A stretch of DNA of 64,000 nt from Deltaproteobacteria bacterium RIFCSPHIGHO2_02_FULL_40_28 (GTDB lineage Bacteria > UBA10199 > 2-12-FULL-40-28). The position numbers were made by a program, and so were the translations under genes. The notes under the pieces were generated by a model that saw only the letters and a list, made by a program, of their open reading frames with translations, searched no databases and was not told where the DNA came from. Of the stretch, positions 25,204 to 39,668 are shown piece after piece (the stretch's first letter is position 1; each line of letters begins with the position of its first letter). The stretch spans positions 207,451-271,450 of the forward strand of contig MGRJ01000015.1 in the NCBI GenBank assembly GCA_001798135.1, written 5' to 3'.

Positions 25204-26169
25204 TCACTTGCCCAATTTCTTGGACTCTTCAGAAGCAATTTTAGCAGGAAGTGGAAAGTATCCATCTTTCACAACGACGTTTTGACCATCTTTGGAAAGA
25301 GTATACTTCATAAACTCACCAACTAAAGCACCTAAAGATTTACCTGGGGCTTTATTAAGATACACGTAGAGAAAACGAGCCAAAGGATATTTTCCGGCAA
25401 TAGCATTGTCTAAGTTAGCCTCATAACAAGTACCATCTTCACCTTTTAACTTAACAGCTTTCACACCGGCTGTTTTGTAACCAATACCAGAATAACCAAT
25501 TCCATTTAAGTCACTGGAAATTCCTTGAACCACCGAGGAAGAACCTGGTTGTTCTTTTACGGTTGTTTTGTAATCTCCATTTTTTAAGGCATGTTCCTTA
25601 AAAAAACCATAGGTGCCTGAAGCACTATTACGACCATACAGAGAGATGGGTTTTCCTTCCCAACCAGTTGCAAGTCCTAGCGCACCCCATTTATCAACGG
25701 ATGTACCACCTCTTTTAAAAGTGGAAGAAAAAGCAGAATCCACTTGATCGAGAGTAAGGCATTCAATGGGATTATCTTTATGAACAAACACAGCTAAAGC
25801 ATCAATAGCTACTTTAACAGGTGTTGGTTTGTAACCGGTTTTTTGTTCAAAAGCACTTGCTTCTGTATCTTTCATGGCTCGACTCATGGGGCCCAATTGA
25901 GATGTGCCTTCTGTTAAGGCAGGAGGAGCAGTGGATGATCCCTTTCCTTCAATTTGTATATTCACATTAGGATAATTAGCTTTAAAACCTTCGGCCCAGA
26001 AGGTCATCAGATTATTTAAAGTATCTGACCCAATGCTATTTAAATTTCCTGATACACCTCCAACTTTGGCGTAAGCTGGTATTGTAGGATCAACCGTTAC
26101 TGTTTCAGCGTGAGACAGGATGGATCCCATTAAAAATATTACAGTTAAACTTAAGATTTTATTTTTCAT
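25204..26169 (-). CDS. pstS: Periplasmic phosphate-binding protein PstS
   Basis: Phosphate receptor of the Pst system. A signal peptide (residues 1-21, [14 protein letters not shown]) is followed by the type II periplasmic-binding fold: [31 protein letters not shown] phosphate loop, [48 protein letters not shown] and the C-terminal [22 protein letters not shown] start at ATG 26169 (AAAGGA 6 nt upstream) rather than 26184. It is preceded 14 nt away by the porin gene and followed by a hairpin. Confidence 0.96.
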   Translation of the reverse strand: MKNKILSLTVIFLMGSILSHAETVTVDPTIPAYAKVGGVSGNLNSIGSDTLNNLMTFWAEGFKANYPNVNIQIEGKGSSTAPPALTEGTSQLGPMSRAMKDTEASAFEQKTGYKPTPVKVAIDALAVFVHKDNPIECLTLDQVDSAFSSTFKRGGTSVDKWGALGLATGWEGKPISLYGRNSASGTYGFFKEHALKNGDYKTTVKEQPGSSSVVQGISSDLNGIGYSGIGYKTAGVKAVKLKGEDGTCYEANLDNAIAGKYPLARFLYVYLNKAPGKSLGALVGEFMKYTLSKDGQNVVVKDGYFPLPAKIASEESKKLGK

Positions 26170-26183
26170 ATTATTTCCTTTCA

Positions 26184-27371
26184 TTAAAAGAACAACGTTG
26201 CTTGCATCCGGAAGCGATGATCAGTTTGGTCTTGAATAAAACCACCTGTACCACCTCTGGTGATAAAGTTTCTTGCACCGGTCGTTGTATTGTGAACCAA
26301 GGGAGAATTAATCAACATGGCATAATCAGCTTGAAGTTTGAGATCATGTCCTTTGAAATAATAGTTGAAAGAACCGCCATACTCGTAACCATTAACAACA
26401 GCTGATTGGGTAGGAACAACACCAATTCCACGGAGAGCTACTTCAAATTTTTCAGGAACAATGAAGTAACCAACTTGGCCAATAAAACCTAATACGGTTG
26501 CATCGGCATCAAGATCTCTTACGAAATGGCCTTCTCCTACAAGAGAGAATCCACGATGTCTGTAAGCTACATCTCCAGCCATGGCCATCATATCATTTTG
26601 GCCAGCATTACTGGGTCTATTGTAGTTTCCAGCTACAGCAACTGCTAAATGGTGATCTTCAGAATCTTTAACATCTCCTTGTTCATAGCCATGGTTACCC
26701 ATGATATTATAAACAAAGCGTCCACCCATTAAGAGTTCGGAGTTAAAGTTAGTGCGGTTCACATTATTTCCTTCATTGGTTAAATAAAGAGCCCATTCTA
26801 ACTTTTTATCAAATACCTTACCATGGATGGCTAAGCCTAAATCGCGACCAAGACTCACAACATCATTAAGCGTACTTCGATCAACGAAGTTAAGCTTGGT
26901 ATCTGATGTTAATTCTTCTCGGTTATAATAAGGCTTAAATTGACCTGCACGAATTTCAATTTCATCCATGAACTTGTAATTGATGTAGGCATCTAAAAGC
27001 TGATCAGCTCTTAATTCACCCTCGTTGGTTGTATTAGTACGACCACCAATGGCTTCGTATTGAACACGGTAGGTTAAATTTTCACTAAAAGCATTTCCTG
27101 TGAAATGAATCTGACCGCGTCGAATTTGGAAAGTATGAACATCGTCCTGACCTTCCATGACCAAGGTTTGATACTGGGGTTGTAAGTGAACATTGATTTT
27201 GAGTTTATTTTTTCCATCATCCGTCTTGATATAGACACCCTTGTCGTATCCCACGCTGACAGAGCCATCCTTATCCTTCCCGGAATCTGTTCCGTTTGCG
27301 AGTACTGCTGATGTTGTGGACAATCCCACAAACACGGCTATTCCCGCAATTTGAAGTAGTTTTTTATTCAT
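26184..27371 (-). CDS. OprO/OprP-type phosphate-selective porin
   Basis: Outer-membrane channel expected to supply phosphate to PstS. The signal peptide covers about residues 1-26 ([17 protein letters not shown]). The rest shows alternating beta-strands of an anion porin: [66 protein letters not shown]; the protein ends with Phe (QATLFF), the barrel-assembly signal. ATG 27371 has an AAGGAG Shine-Dalgarno. It is the first gene after the Pho boxes and leads the operon porin-pstS-pstC-pstA-pstB-phoU. Confidence 0.9.
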   Translation of the reverse strand: MNKKLLQIAGIAVFVGLSTTSAVLANGTDSGKDKDGSVSVGYDKGVYIKTDDGKNKLKINVHLQPQYQTLVMEGQDDVHTFQIRRGQIHFTGNAFSENLTYRVQYEAIGGRTNTTNEGELRADQLLDAYINYKFMDEIEIRAGQFKPYYNREELTSDTKLNFVDRSTLNDVVSLGRDLGLAIHGKVFDKKLEWALYLTNEGNNVNRTNFNSELLMGGRFVYNIMGNHGYEQGDVKDSEDHHLAVAVAGNYNRPSNAGQNDMMAMAGDVAYRHRGFSLVGEGHFVRDLDADATVLGFIGQVGYFIVPEKFEVALRGIGVVPTQSAVVNGYEYGGSFNYYFKGHDLKLQADYAMLINSPLVHNTTTGARNFITRGGTGGFIQDQTDHRFRMQATLFF

Positions 27372-27425
27372 TAGGTTCTCCTTTTTAAAGTTAAATAACA
27401 CGAGGGGACAATGCTAATAGGCCTG

Positions 27426-27463
27426 TGACAAGGTAATGAGCTTTGTGTGACATGTTTGTGACA
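27426..27463 (-). promoter_or_regulatory. Tandem Pho boxes (PhoB binding) upstream of the porin-pst operon
   Basis: On the minus strand TGTCA occurs at 27459-27463, 27448-27452 and 27426-27430, spaced 11 and 22 bp, with a degenerate GCTCA at 27437-27441 filling the gap. That gives four 11-bp units, i.e. two Pho boxes in register, the known PhoB tandem arrangement. A TATTAG/TAGCAT -10 candidate follows at 27414-27419 or 27411-27416. The array sits between the phoR stop and the porin ATG. Confidence 0.85.
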
Positions 27464-27469
27464 ATTTAA

Positions 27470-28719
27470 CTAGAGCGGCAGGGTAAATGACAAGGTAGAA
27501 CCAAAACCCACTTCACTTTGAACAGAAACACTTCCACCATGGAATTGAACCAGATTTTTAACAATAGCAAGGCCTAAACCAGTGCCACCTACTTCTCTGG
27601 ATCTTGATTTATCAACACGATAAAAACGTTCAAAAATACGTGCCTGATCTTCTTTCAAAATTCCAATTCCAGTATCTTTTACTGCAATACAAATTTGATC
27701 TTTTTGTTGGCTAGCCATCCATTTTATTTCACCACTCAAAGGAGTATATTTAATGGCATTATCAAGCAGATTGGTCATAATTTGTCTTAAAATACGTTCA
27801 TCGGCTTTCACCATTAAATCATCTTTGAAATCAAGAGAGAGGTTAATTTTTTTCTCATTCACCCGGGATTGAAAATCTTGCAAAAGCTCAGTCGCCAGAT
27901 TTTTTAAGTTCAAAATTTGAATATTTAAATGAAGTGTTTTAGAATCCATCTGTGACAAAAATAAAATATCATTCACCAAATCTTTAAGTTGAATGGCATT
28001 CTTTTCAATTTTTTGGATAAAACGAAGCGTTGTTTCCTTATCCGTCATTTCCCCATCACGAATAGTTTCTGCATAACCAATAATGGATGTGAGAGGGGTT
28101 CTTAATTCGTGAGAAACATTAGCTACAAAATCCTGTCTGATATTTTCTAATTTCCTAATCTGGGTTGTATCTGAAAAAACAGTAACAGACCCAAGACTTA
28201 ATCCATTGGCAATCAAAGGTGCTGAATGAACAATACAATGAAGCTCAAGGGTAGCTATGATAAAAGAAAAAGTTCCCTCATAAGATTTTTTTTCAGATAA
28301 AACCTGGGTAATAATGGAATGAATTTCATTGTTGCGTATGCATTCTATGATGGTTTTACCCAGACAATTTTTGACTCCCATCATATTTTGAAATGAAAGA
28401 TTCACCAGGGTAATCACACCTTTGGCATCAGTCACCAAAACACCTTCCATCATGCCATTTAAAATTGTGGCTAATCTATTTTTTTCTTCCGTTAAGGCAT
28501 CATGTTCATTTTCCATTTTTTGAGATAAATTTTTAATAGATATATTTAATGAGGTAATTTTTTTTGAAAAATAATGGGAAAGAAAAAATCCAATAAAAAA
28601 AGACGGGATTAAAGCAATAAAAAAACGAGTAAAAGAAAAAGAGAATTGAAAAGAAAGAAAAAAAACAGTTAAAAAATTTACCCCAACAAAAAGAAGGTAA
28701 ATTTTCCAAAATAGACTTT

Positions 28720-28723
<4 letters not shown>
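27470..28723 (-). CDS. phoR: Phosphate-regulon sensor kinase PhoR
   Basis: Membrane histidine kinase that phosphorylates PhoB. Two N-terminal helices (about 8-28 and 32-50) with almost no periplasmic loop, a PAS domain (about 80-190) and the kinase core with His205 in VANVSHELRTPLTSIIGYAETI, NLLDNAIKY, DTGIGI and GGTGLGLAIVKNLV. The short membrane part without a sensory loop is typical of PhoR, which senses through Pst/PhoU. ATGA overlap with phoB. 417 aa. Confidence 0.95.
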
Positions 28724-32727
<4,004 letters not shown>

Positions 32728-32731
<4 letters not shown>

Positions 32732-32949
32732 GCTTTTTGTTTTTGTTTCACCTTTGCAATTTTTGAATTAAATTTCTTTTTTCGAAAATCAAAAGTTTGC
32801 TTTTCTTCCTCAATACTTTTTCTTAAGGCATCATCCATGGCTTCTTTTGTAGAAAGACCTAAATATTTTTGATCCCTCCGATGTAAATAAAAAAAGAAAA
32901 ATAAGAGAATAATAAGAGATGCTCCAAATAAAAAATACCAAATTAACAT
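32728..32949 (-). CDS. Small single-pass membrane protein of unknown function
   Basis: 73 aa. Residues 3-22 are a hydrophobic helix rich in Phe, followed by a charged Lys/Glu-rich cytoplasmic tail with a likely helix (STKEAMDDALRKSIEEEKQTFDFRKKKF). It overlaps glnD by 7 nt and der by 4 nt, so it is embedded in the operon and translationally coupled, which supports it being real. I do not recognise the family. Confidence 0.75.
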
Positions 32950-35684
32950 ACCAAAACCCCTTGCTCTTGTTTAGGATTAATAGCAGCTTCCAAAGCTAGC
33001 TTTAACTGCTTTAATTTTTCTTTGGAGGTAATTTTTTGACCAAAAATATCTTTTAAATAAAAAGAATCAGAAACCTGTTCTACCTTTGTGGTAATTTTAG
33101 ACACATCAATATAACAACCTTGTTTATTTAAGGTGTAAACAATATCATAAAGAAGTCCCAAGCGATCGTGCGCATAAATATCAACTACAGTGTAATAAGC
33201 AGAAACATCATTATCAATAACCACCTTAGTTTGAGCTTTCTGAAGGGGTTTTTTAGCAAGATAGTCGGGTAATTTTCTTTTTTGAATTAATTCTTCCACA
33301 CGACCTTCCCCATTAAGAATACTCACCATAGAATTAATAATTTTCTGACAAACTGCTTCATTTTGAATCATTTGTGCATTTGCATCAGTAGTTCTCACTA
33401 AAATAAGCCTATCACCATCATGGGATTGAAAAAGATCTGCTTTAATAATGTTGATATTATGAGCTAACAACACACCTGTTACGCTTGGAAAAACATCCAA
33501 ATTACTTTGAGTAACAATGCGAAGCTCATTCATTTTGTCTTTTTCAATTGGCACAATGGTTACCACTGTTTTTTCACCATCAATTAAGCGTCTAAAAAGA
33601 AGAAAATGTTCTTCCATATCCTCTAATTCAACTGCAAAAAAATAACGAAGCCCCATTGAATAAAGATAAGATTTTAATGCTTCTTCGGGATATTTGTCTT
33701 TTTTAAGCTCCAAAAAGGCTTTGCGAATTCTATCAGCTCTGGCTTTTGCTGTTTCTTTGGAATATTCACCTTTAAGAAGAAGATCCTTTGTTTTGAGATA
33801 TAATTTTTCAAGTAAGGCCCCCTTCCAATCCGTCCAAGCTTCTGGACCAACTGCCCTAATATCCCCCCAAGTTAAAAGAAAAAGCATATTAAGATTGTCG
33901 AGATTACCAACAGATTGGGCAAACTTGATAATTAATTCTTGATCTTCCAAATCACGCCTCTGAGAAAGATGGGGCATTAAAAGATGTGAGATAATTAAAA
34001 AATCAATACCTTGAGATTCTTCAGTATTAAATTTAAGCCTCTCTGTGATTGATTTGGCAATCTGGGCACCTTTTACTGAATGGTTTCCACCTTCCCCCTT
34101 GCCTATATCATGTAAAAAAAGACCAAGAGTTAAGAGTTCTGGTTTTTTTACTTCTCCAATCACCTGCTTATAAAACGGAAATTTGTCATCATAATCTCCA
34201 TTGATCAGTTTAGATAATTCTTCAACAGCAAAAATAGAATGCGTATCAATGGTGTAAATATGATAGATATCATGCTGAACACGACAACGTAGTTTTTTAA
34301 ATTCAGGCATCCAAGCATCTAAAAAACCAACATCATGCATGGCAAAAAGAGCCTGGCCTAATCCCCTGTAGGTATTAAGCATTTGCCTAAAAAGAATTAT
34401 CGCTTGGGAATTTCTTCGAAAGTCTTCATTAATTCTTGCAGATAAGATTCTTAAATAATCCTTGGTTTCGGGAGAAATACCATATCCCTTTTCTTGTACC
34501 CATTTAAAAAGTGTAAGAACACAAACAGGATCATCTAAATCTGTTGGATGCTTCACTACAATTTGTCCATCCATCAGACGAAAAGAATCATCGAGAGTTT
34601 TAGTTCTTATTTTGGACAAAATTTTACCAATTTTTGTTTGGCCAGAACTTAAGCGCCTATTAATCATGCTGGTAATGGCTTCTACCTGGTAGGCCTGGCT
34701 ATAATAATTTTGCATAAACTCTTCTACAGCCAAGATACCACTTTTTTGATCTTTAAATCCCATAACAGGAGCTACTTGTTCCTGTTTTTCAAAAATTAAA
34801 AGATCATTCTTTTTTCCAAAAAGAAAATGCAGTTCATTTCTCACCCGCCATAGAAAATTTCTAGCATAAATAAGGGCGCTATAGGCATCGTTACTCATCA
34901 GTTCTCTTTCCTTGAAATTTTCATAGCTTCCAGGTCCGCCTAAAATTTTATCAATCCAAAGCGGAGTTTGCAGATCACGCAAGCCTCCTGCACATTCTTT
35001 TACGTTTGGTTCCAAAACAAAAACAGAACCTCCATAATTTTTAACTCTCTCTCTCCGCTCTTTAAGTTTTAAACCTACCAATTTAGAAGCCATGTTTTTT
35101 GAGACAAGTATTTTTTTTATCTTGTCCTCTAAATCAACAAAAAGATTTTCATCTCCTATTAAATAACGAGCATCAAGCAGAGAAGTCATAATGGTAACGT
35201 CTTCACAAAAAAGTTTTGCGGATTCATCCGGGGTACGAGTTGCATAACCCACTTCGACTTTAAGATCCCATAAAAGGTAGAGAACCTTTTCAGTTAACTG
35301 TTCAATATAAGCCCCCTTTTTTTTAGGATGTAAAAAAAGAAGATCAATATCCGAGTGAAGGTTCATTTCTCCCCTGCCATATCCTCCCAAGGCAATCAAA
35401 CTAGCTCTTGGACCACAATAATTTTCCTTGGCTACAACTTCTTTTTCAAAGTGATTAAACAAAAATAAAATGAGTCGATCCACCATTTTGGTTTGCACGC
35501 CCAACAGATAAGAAGAATTAGACCAATTGTGATGAAGTTTTTTTAAATTAGCTTTGCATAAAGAAAGATAACAAAGAACATCTTCTTTAAGGCTTAGCTG
35601 TGAATGAAAGACAAGCTTGGGCAGATGACGTTTAAAATCGGCCTCATTAAACTCGATATAAGAAAAAAGTTTCTGGTTAACCAT
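32943..35684 (-). CDS. glnD: Bifunctional uridylyltransferase/uridylyl-removing enzyme GlnD
   Basis: Senses glutamine and modifies PII. The 913-aa protein has the nucleotidyltransferase motif LGGYGRGEMNLHSDIDLLFLH (about 105-125), a PII-uridylyltransferase domain with VKECAGGLRDLQTPLW, an HD phosphohydrolase domain with LFLHDIGKG (about 505) and HSV, and two C-terminal ACT domains (about 710 and 825). Full length for the family. It overlaps mutS by 8 nt. No PII or glutamine synthetase gene is in the window. Confidence 0.96.
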   Translation of the reverse strand: MVNQKLFSYIEFNEADFKRHLPKLVFHSQLSLKEDVLCYLSLCKANLKKLHHNWSNSSYLLGVQTKMVDRLILFLFNHFEKEVVAKENYCGPRASLIALGGYGRGEMNLHSDIDLLFLHPKKKGAYIEQLTEKVLYLLWDLKVEVGYATRTPDESAKLFCEDVTIMTSLLDARYLIGDENLFVDLEDKIKKILVSKNMASKLVGLKLKERRERVKNYGGSVFVLEPNVKECAGGLRDLQTPLWIDKILGGPGSYENFKERELMSNDAYSALIYARNFLWRVRNELHFLFGKKNDLLIFEKQEQVAPVMGFKDQKSGILAVEEFMQNYYSQAYQVEAITSMINRRLSSGQTKIGKILSKIRTKTLDDSFRLMDGQIVVKHPTDLDDPVCVLTLFKWVQEKGYGISPETKDYLRILSARINEDFRRNSQAIILFRQMLNTYRGLGQALFAMHDVGFLDAWMPEFKKLRCRVQHDIYHIYTIDTHSIFAVEELSKLINGDYDDKFPFYKQVIGEVKKPELLTLGLFLHDIGKGEGGNHSVKGAQIAKSITERLKFNTEESQGIDFLIISHLLMPHLSQRRDLEDQELIIKFAQSVGNLDNLNMLFLLTWGDIRAVGPEAWTDWKGALLEKLYLKTKDLLLKGEYSKETAKARADRIRKAFLELKKDKYPEEALKSYLYSMGLRYFFAVELEDMEEHFLLFRRLIDGEKTVVTIVPIEKDKMNELRIVTQSNLDVFPSVTGVLLAHNINIIKADLFQSHDGDRLILVRTTDANAQMIQNEAVCQKIINSMVSILNGEGRVEELIQKRKLPDYLAKKPLQKAQTKVVIDNDVSAYYTVVDIYAHDRLGLLYDIVYTLNKQGCYIDVSKITTKVEQVSDSFYLKDIFGQKITSKEKLKQLKLALEAAINPKQEQGVLVC

Positions 35685-38265
35685 TTTTTTTCTGCTCTTT
35701 TTTAAGTGTATAAATCAAATCAAGAGCTTGCCTTGGAGATAATTCATCTGCATTAATTTGTCTTAATTTTTCCATCATTTCTTTTTGGGCTAAATTGACA
35801 TCATCAAAAAGAGTGGGTTGATGAGAGTTAAAAGCTACCTGGGTTTGAAAGCTTAAATCTTTCTCTTCTAAAAGAGATAAAATTTTCCTTGCCCTTTTAA
35901 TAAGAGCAAGAGGGAGTCCTGCCATTTGTCCTACAAAAATTCCATAACTTCTATTAGCAGCACCCGGTTTTAATTCTCTTAAAAAGGTAATTTTTCCATT
36001 CCATTCTTTAACCAACATTTGATAATTAGCAATACCCTTTCTCTCCAAGGCTAAATCAGTTAATTCATGATAGTGGGTTGCAAAAAGAGTTCGCGCCTTA
36101 ATTTCATCATGGATCATCTCAGCCACAGCCCAAGCAATACTAAGGCCATCAAAGGTTGAAGTCCCTCGTCCAATTTCATCTAAAAGAATTAAACTTTTTG
36201 AAGTTGCATTTCTTAAAATAGAAGCCGTCTCCAACATTTCAACCATGAAAGTAGAGAGTCCTTTTTGAAGAAAATCCGAAGCTCCAATCCGTGTAAAAAT
36301 TCGATCTACAATTCCAAGGCGAGCTTTTGTTGCAGGAACAAAAGATCCCATTTGAGCCATAATAACAATTAATGCCGTTTGCCTCATCACTGTGGATTTT
36401 CCAGCCATATTAGGGCCGGTAATCAAAAGTAAATTCTTATCCTCGCCCATGGTGATATCATTAGGAACAAAGGGTTCTTCGGTAACAAGGGCTTCAACTA
36501 AAGGATGACGACCTCCCTCAACTTCTAAAATTGTATCGTTTGTCATTTCAGGGCACACATAATGACGCTCCAGGGCCACAAAAGCCAAAGCACTTAAGGC
36601 ATCTACCATACTTATAGCCCGGGCATTTTTTTTGATTTTTTCAGTTTGAAATTTAAGTTCTTCTCTTAAATCCACAAAAATTTGATATTCTATTTGTTTA
36701 ATTTTTTCTGAAGCACCTAGGATTTTATCTTCATATTCTTTGAGTTCTGGCGTAATAAATCGTTCGGCATTAGAAAGAGTTTGTTTTCGGATATAGTGCA
36801 GCGGAATTTTATCTTTATGAGTATTGGTAATTTCAATGTAATAACCAAAAACACGATTATAACGAATTTTTAAGGAAGAAATTTTACTGGCTTCTCTTTC
36901 TTTAATTTCCAGACTTGCAATATAAGACTTACCATTTTTTTCAATATCCCTTAATTCATCTAAAGAAAAATTTATTCCATCACGAATAAGGTTTCCTTCT
37001 TTGAGAGATAAAGGAGGATCTGCAAAAAGAGTTTGGAGTATTTTTACTGTATTCTCCTTTAAGCAATCCATCTCATCAGCTAGTTCATTAAATAGCTGAG
37101 TACGGGATGTTTTAAGCAAATCGATAAGAAAAGGAATTTGTTGCAAAGAACTAGCTAAAGAAATCAAATCTCTTGCATTGGCACTTTGTGCAATAACACG
37201 ATTTTGAATTCTTTCTATATCAGAAATTTGCTTTAAAATTTCTTTTAATTTGCCTAAAAAATGAGAGTCCTCCACGAGTTCCAAAACAACTTCTTGTCTT
37301 TTTTTAATCTCTCCTAAGTCGATTAAGGGTGCTAAAATCCATTCGCGAATAAGCCTAGATCCCATAGAAGTTTGGGCACAATCAAGAAGCCAAAAAAGAG
37401 AACCTTTCGACTGCATGTTTTTTTGTTCATCGATTAAATCAAGACTAGAAATAGCTAATTTGTCCAAAAAAAGCCCCGAACGATTAAAATACATTTTTGG
37501 TCTGGAAATCATGCCAGGTTTTAAAACTTTATTTTCTTTAAGAAGAGATAAAAGGCTACCCAAGGCAATAGTTGCCGTGGGAAACTCATCCAGGGCAAGG
37601 GCTTCCCAATTAAGACCATAATAGCTTGTAAGTAAATCCTTGGAATAATCAAAATCAAAATGCCATCCCGCAAGAATACTCAACCGAAATTGGCTAGAAT
37701 GTTTGAGAGCATGCATCCAAGGAGTATCTTTGGACGCTTCTGAGATTATCACTTCTTTGGGATCCAATCTTTTGAGCTCATCGATTAATTTTTCTTCATT
37801 GGGTAATTCACAAGCTTTGAAAATTCCCGTTGTAATATCAACAATACCCAAACCATAGAAGCCGGGTTTGATGACCACAGAAACTAAAAAATGAGGGCTC
37901 TTGCTATCAAGACAATCAGGATCCAAAACAGCACCTGGTGTTAAAACACTAACCACTTCTCTTTTAACAATACCTTTGGCCAACTGAGGATCTTCAATCT
38001 GCTCACAAATAGCCACCTTATGTCCTGTTTGCAAAAGTTTATTGATATAACTTTGAGAAGCATGAACCGGAATACCACAAAGAGGGATAGAATTTTCTTT
38101 ATTCTTATTTCTGCTGGTTAAAGTTAAATCAAGAATCCGAGCAGCATAAACAGCATCATCAAAAAACATTTCATAAAAATCTCCCAATCGAAATAAAAGG
38201 ATGGAATCCTGGTAATTTTTTTTTACATCCAGGTACTGTTTGACCATTGGGGATACTTCTGTCAT
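35677..38265 (-). CDS. mutS: DNA mismatch repair protein MutS
   Basis: Mismatch recognition ATPase, 862 aa. The mismatch-binding Phe-x-Glu is in LFRLGDFYEMF near residue 28; Walker A ITGPNMAGKSTVMRQ, DEIGRGTSTFDG Walker B, and TLFATHYHEL follow; the C-terminal helix (LSPRQALDLIYTLKKE) is present. The start matches MutS proteins (PMVKQYLDVKKNYQDS). There is no Shine-Dalgarno; the -10 of its promoter ends 6 nt before the ATG. First gene of a run mutS-glnD-orf-der-ligA-phoB-phoR in which every gene overlaps the next. Confidence 0.97.
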   Translation of the reverse strand: MTEVSPMVKQYLDVKKNYQDSILLFRLGDFYEMFFDDAVYAARILDLTLTSRNKNKENSIPLCGIPVHASQSYINKLLQTGHKVAICEQIEDPQLAKGIVKREVVSVLTPGAVLDPDCLDSKSPHFLVSVVIKPGFYGLGIVDITTGIFKACELPNEEKLIDELKRLDPKEVIISEASKDTPWMHALKHSSQFRLSILAGWHFDFDYSKDLLTSYYGLNWEALALDEFPTATIALGSLLSLLKENKVLKPGMISRPKMYFNRSGLFLDKLAISSLDLIDEQKNMQSKGSLFWLLDCAQTSMGSRLIREWILAPLIDLGEIKKRQEVVLELVEDSHFLGKLKEILKQISDIERIQNRVIAQSANARDLISLASSLQQIPFLIDLLKTSRTQLFNELADEMDCLKENTVKILQTLFADPPLSLKEGNLIRDGINFSLDELRDIEKNGKSYIASLEIKEREASKISSLKIRYNRVFGYYIEITNTHKDKIPLHYIRKQTLSNAERFITPELKEYEDKILGASEKIKQIEYQIFVDLREELKFQTEKIKKNARAISMVDALSALAFVALERHYVCPEMTNDTILEVEGGRHPLVEALVTEEPFVPNDITMGEDKNLLLITGPNMAGKSTVMRQTALIVIMAQMGSFVPATKARLGIVDRIFTRIGASDFLQKGLSTFMVEMLETASILRNATSKSLILLDEIGRGTSTFDGLSIAWAVAEMIHDEIKARTLFATHYHELTDLALERKGIANYQMLVKEWNGKITFLRELKPGAANRSYGIFVGQMAGLPLALIKRARKILSLLEEKDLSFQTQVAFNSHQPTLFDDVNLAQKEMMEKLRQINADELSPRQALDLIYTLKKEQKKNG

Positions 38266-38271
38266 AGATTT

Positions 38272-38300
38272 GATTTAGCAGCAGGCTTTATTACGGTCAA
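38272..38300 (-). promoter_or_regulatory. mutS promoter, predicted leaderless
   Basis: On the minus strand TTGACC (38295-38300) and TAAATC (38272-38277) are 17 bp apart within the 45-bp gap between divergent mutS and thrB. The -10 ends 6 nt before the mutS ATG, so transcription would begin at or within a base of the start codon. Confidence 0.6.
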
Positions 38301-38310
38301 CTTTTTAGAT

Positions 38311-39267
38311 ATGGCACAATACACCCTGATAACTCCCAAACAATTATCCAAACTGGCCTCTCAGTTTGGTCTACCAGTTCCCGTTAAAACCAAGGGAATT
38401 GTGGAAGGCACAGTAAACACTTATTATCGCCTCGATTATCCCAAAAAAAGTTTTTTTCTTAAGGTTGATGAGGTAGCAAAACTGCCCAGGCTTAAAAAAG
38501 AGATCAAAATACTTAAAATCCTGGATAAAAAAATTAAAGAATTTCAAACCCCCATTCCTCTTAAAACAGCAAATCAAAAATTCTTTGTTTTTTATCACAA
38601 AAAACCAATTCTTCTTTTTAAACAAATTCCTGGAATTTCAATAGATCAAAAAAAGCTGTCCCCTGCCGCCTTAAAACAAATAGGAAAAGCCCTTGGCCTG
38701 CTTCATAAAAAAACAAAAAACATCTCTCTTCCAGAGCATCGTTTTTCACCACAAGAACTTAAAAGGGTTTACTTTCAAATCCGAAAAAAACTGATTAAAA
38801 AACATCCCGCCATCGATCTCATGGTAGGTCAGTGGCTTAAAATTATTCTTCAAAATAAAAATAAAAAGATCCCCTCGGGTTTAATTCATGCCGATCTTTT
38901 TGCTGAAAATATTTTATTTTCTAGAGGAAAACTAACAGGCATGCTTGATTTTGAGGCAGCTGGATTTGGACCTTTTTTATTTGATATTGCAGTGGGCATC
39001 CATGCGCTTTGCCATAATCAGAAAAATTTCATAAAGCCAAGGGTACAAGCTTTCCTAACAGGCTATCAATCGGTACGTGTTTTAACAAAAGAGGAAAAAT
39101 CTTCTTTTGAATATTATCTTTTTGAGAGTGCACTGCGTTTTTTACTCACACGATTGAGGGATTTTGAGTTGAAAGATGGAGCCATAAAAGCCTCTCCATT
39201 CAAAGACTACAGGGAATACTTGGTACGCTTCTCTGAGATCCCTTCTTTAATGACTTGGATAAACTAG
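38311..39267 (+). CDS. thrB: Homoserine kinase type II (APH-fold)
   Basis: Phosphorylates homoserine for threonine synthesis, from the aminoglycoside-phosphotransferase-like branch. 318 aa with EGTVNTYYRLDYPKKSFFLKV near residue 32, the catalytic IHADLFAENILF near 193 (HxDxxxxN), the metal-binding MLDFEAAGFGP near 214, and GKALGLLH. Lys-rich overall. Divergent from mutS and convergent on merR with a 4-nt overlap of ends. Other APH-fold kinases are the alternative, but the EGTVNTYY and LFDIAVGIHALC blocks match ThrB2. Confidence 0.85.
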   Translation: MAQYTLITPKQLSKLASQFGLPVPVKTKGIVEGTVNTYYRLDYPKKSFFLKVDEVAKLPRLKKEIKILKILDKKIKEFQTPIPLKTANQKFFVFYHKKPILLFKQIPGISIDQKKLSPAALKQIGKALGLLHKKTKNISLPEHRFSPQELKRVYFQIRKKLIKKHPAIDLMVGQWLKIILQNKNKKIPSGLIHADLFAENILFSRGKLTGMLDFEAAGFGPFLFDIAVGIHALCHNQKNFIKPRVQAFLTGYQSVRVLTKEEKSSFEYYLFESALRFLLTRLRDFELKDGAIKASPFKDYREYLVRFSEIPSLMTWIN

Positions 39268-39668
39268 ATTTGTCCTTGAGTCATTTCTTTTTTGATCACT
39301 TTCAGGCTATTTAAAACTTCCTTTAAATGCCCAACAGCAATCAAGGAATCATCGGCTAAACCCAAACCTAATTGATCGCCTTCTTTTTGAGACTCAAATC
39401 TGGATCTTTTATTTTCGTCCTTTAATTTTTGCCTGGCACCATTAATAGTGAAGCGTTGATTATAAAGCAGATCTTTGATTTTAAAAATAAGTTCTACATC
39501 CTGCTTGCGATAAAGGCGTTGCTGAGTGCGAGATTTTACAGGCGCAATATCCCTAAACTCAGTTTCCCAGTAACGCAAAACATAGGGTTTCACTCCAATC
39601 AGTTCACTCACTTCTCCAATTTTAAAATAAAGTTTGTCGGGAATATCGGGAATAGTAGGCATTTTCAT
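39264..39668 (-). CDS. MerR-family transcriptional regulator
   Basis: 134 aa with an N-terminal MerR helix-turn-helix: YFKIGEVSELIGVKPYVLRYWETEF, then RTQQRLYRKQDVELIFKIKDLLYNQRFTINGARQKL. The C-terminal part is short, with no Cys ligands for metals. It directly follows ihfA with no gap, an arrangement common in proteobacterial pheST-ihfA operons; the target is not known. Confidence 0.92.
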   Translation of the reverse strand: MKMPTIPDIPDKLYFKIGEVSELIGVKPYVLRYWETEFRDIAPVKSRTQQRLYRKQDVELIFKIKDLLYNQRFTINGARQKLKDENKRSRFESQKEGDQLGLGLADDSLIAVGHLKEVLNSLKVIKKEMTQGQI

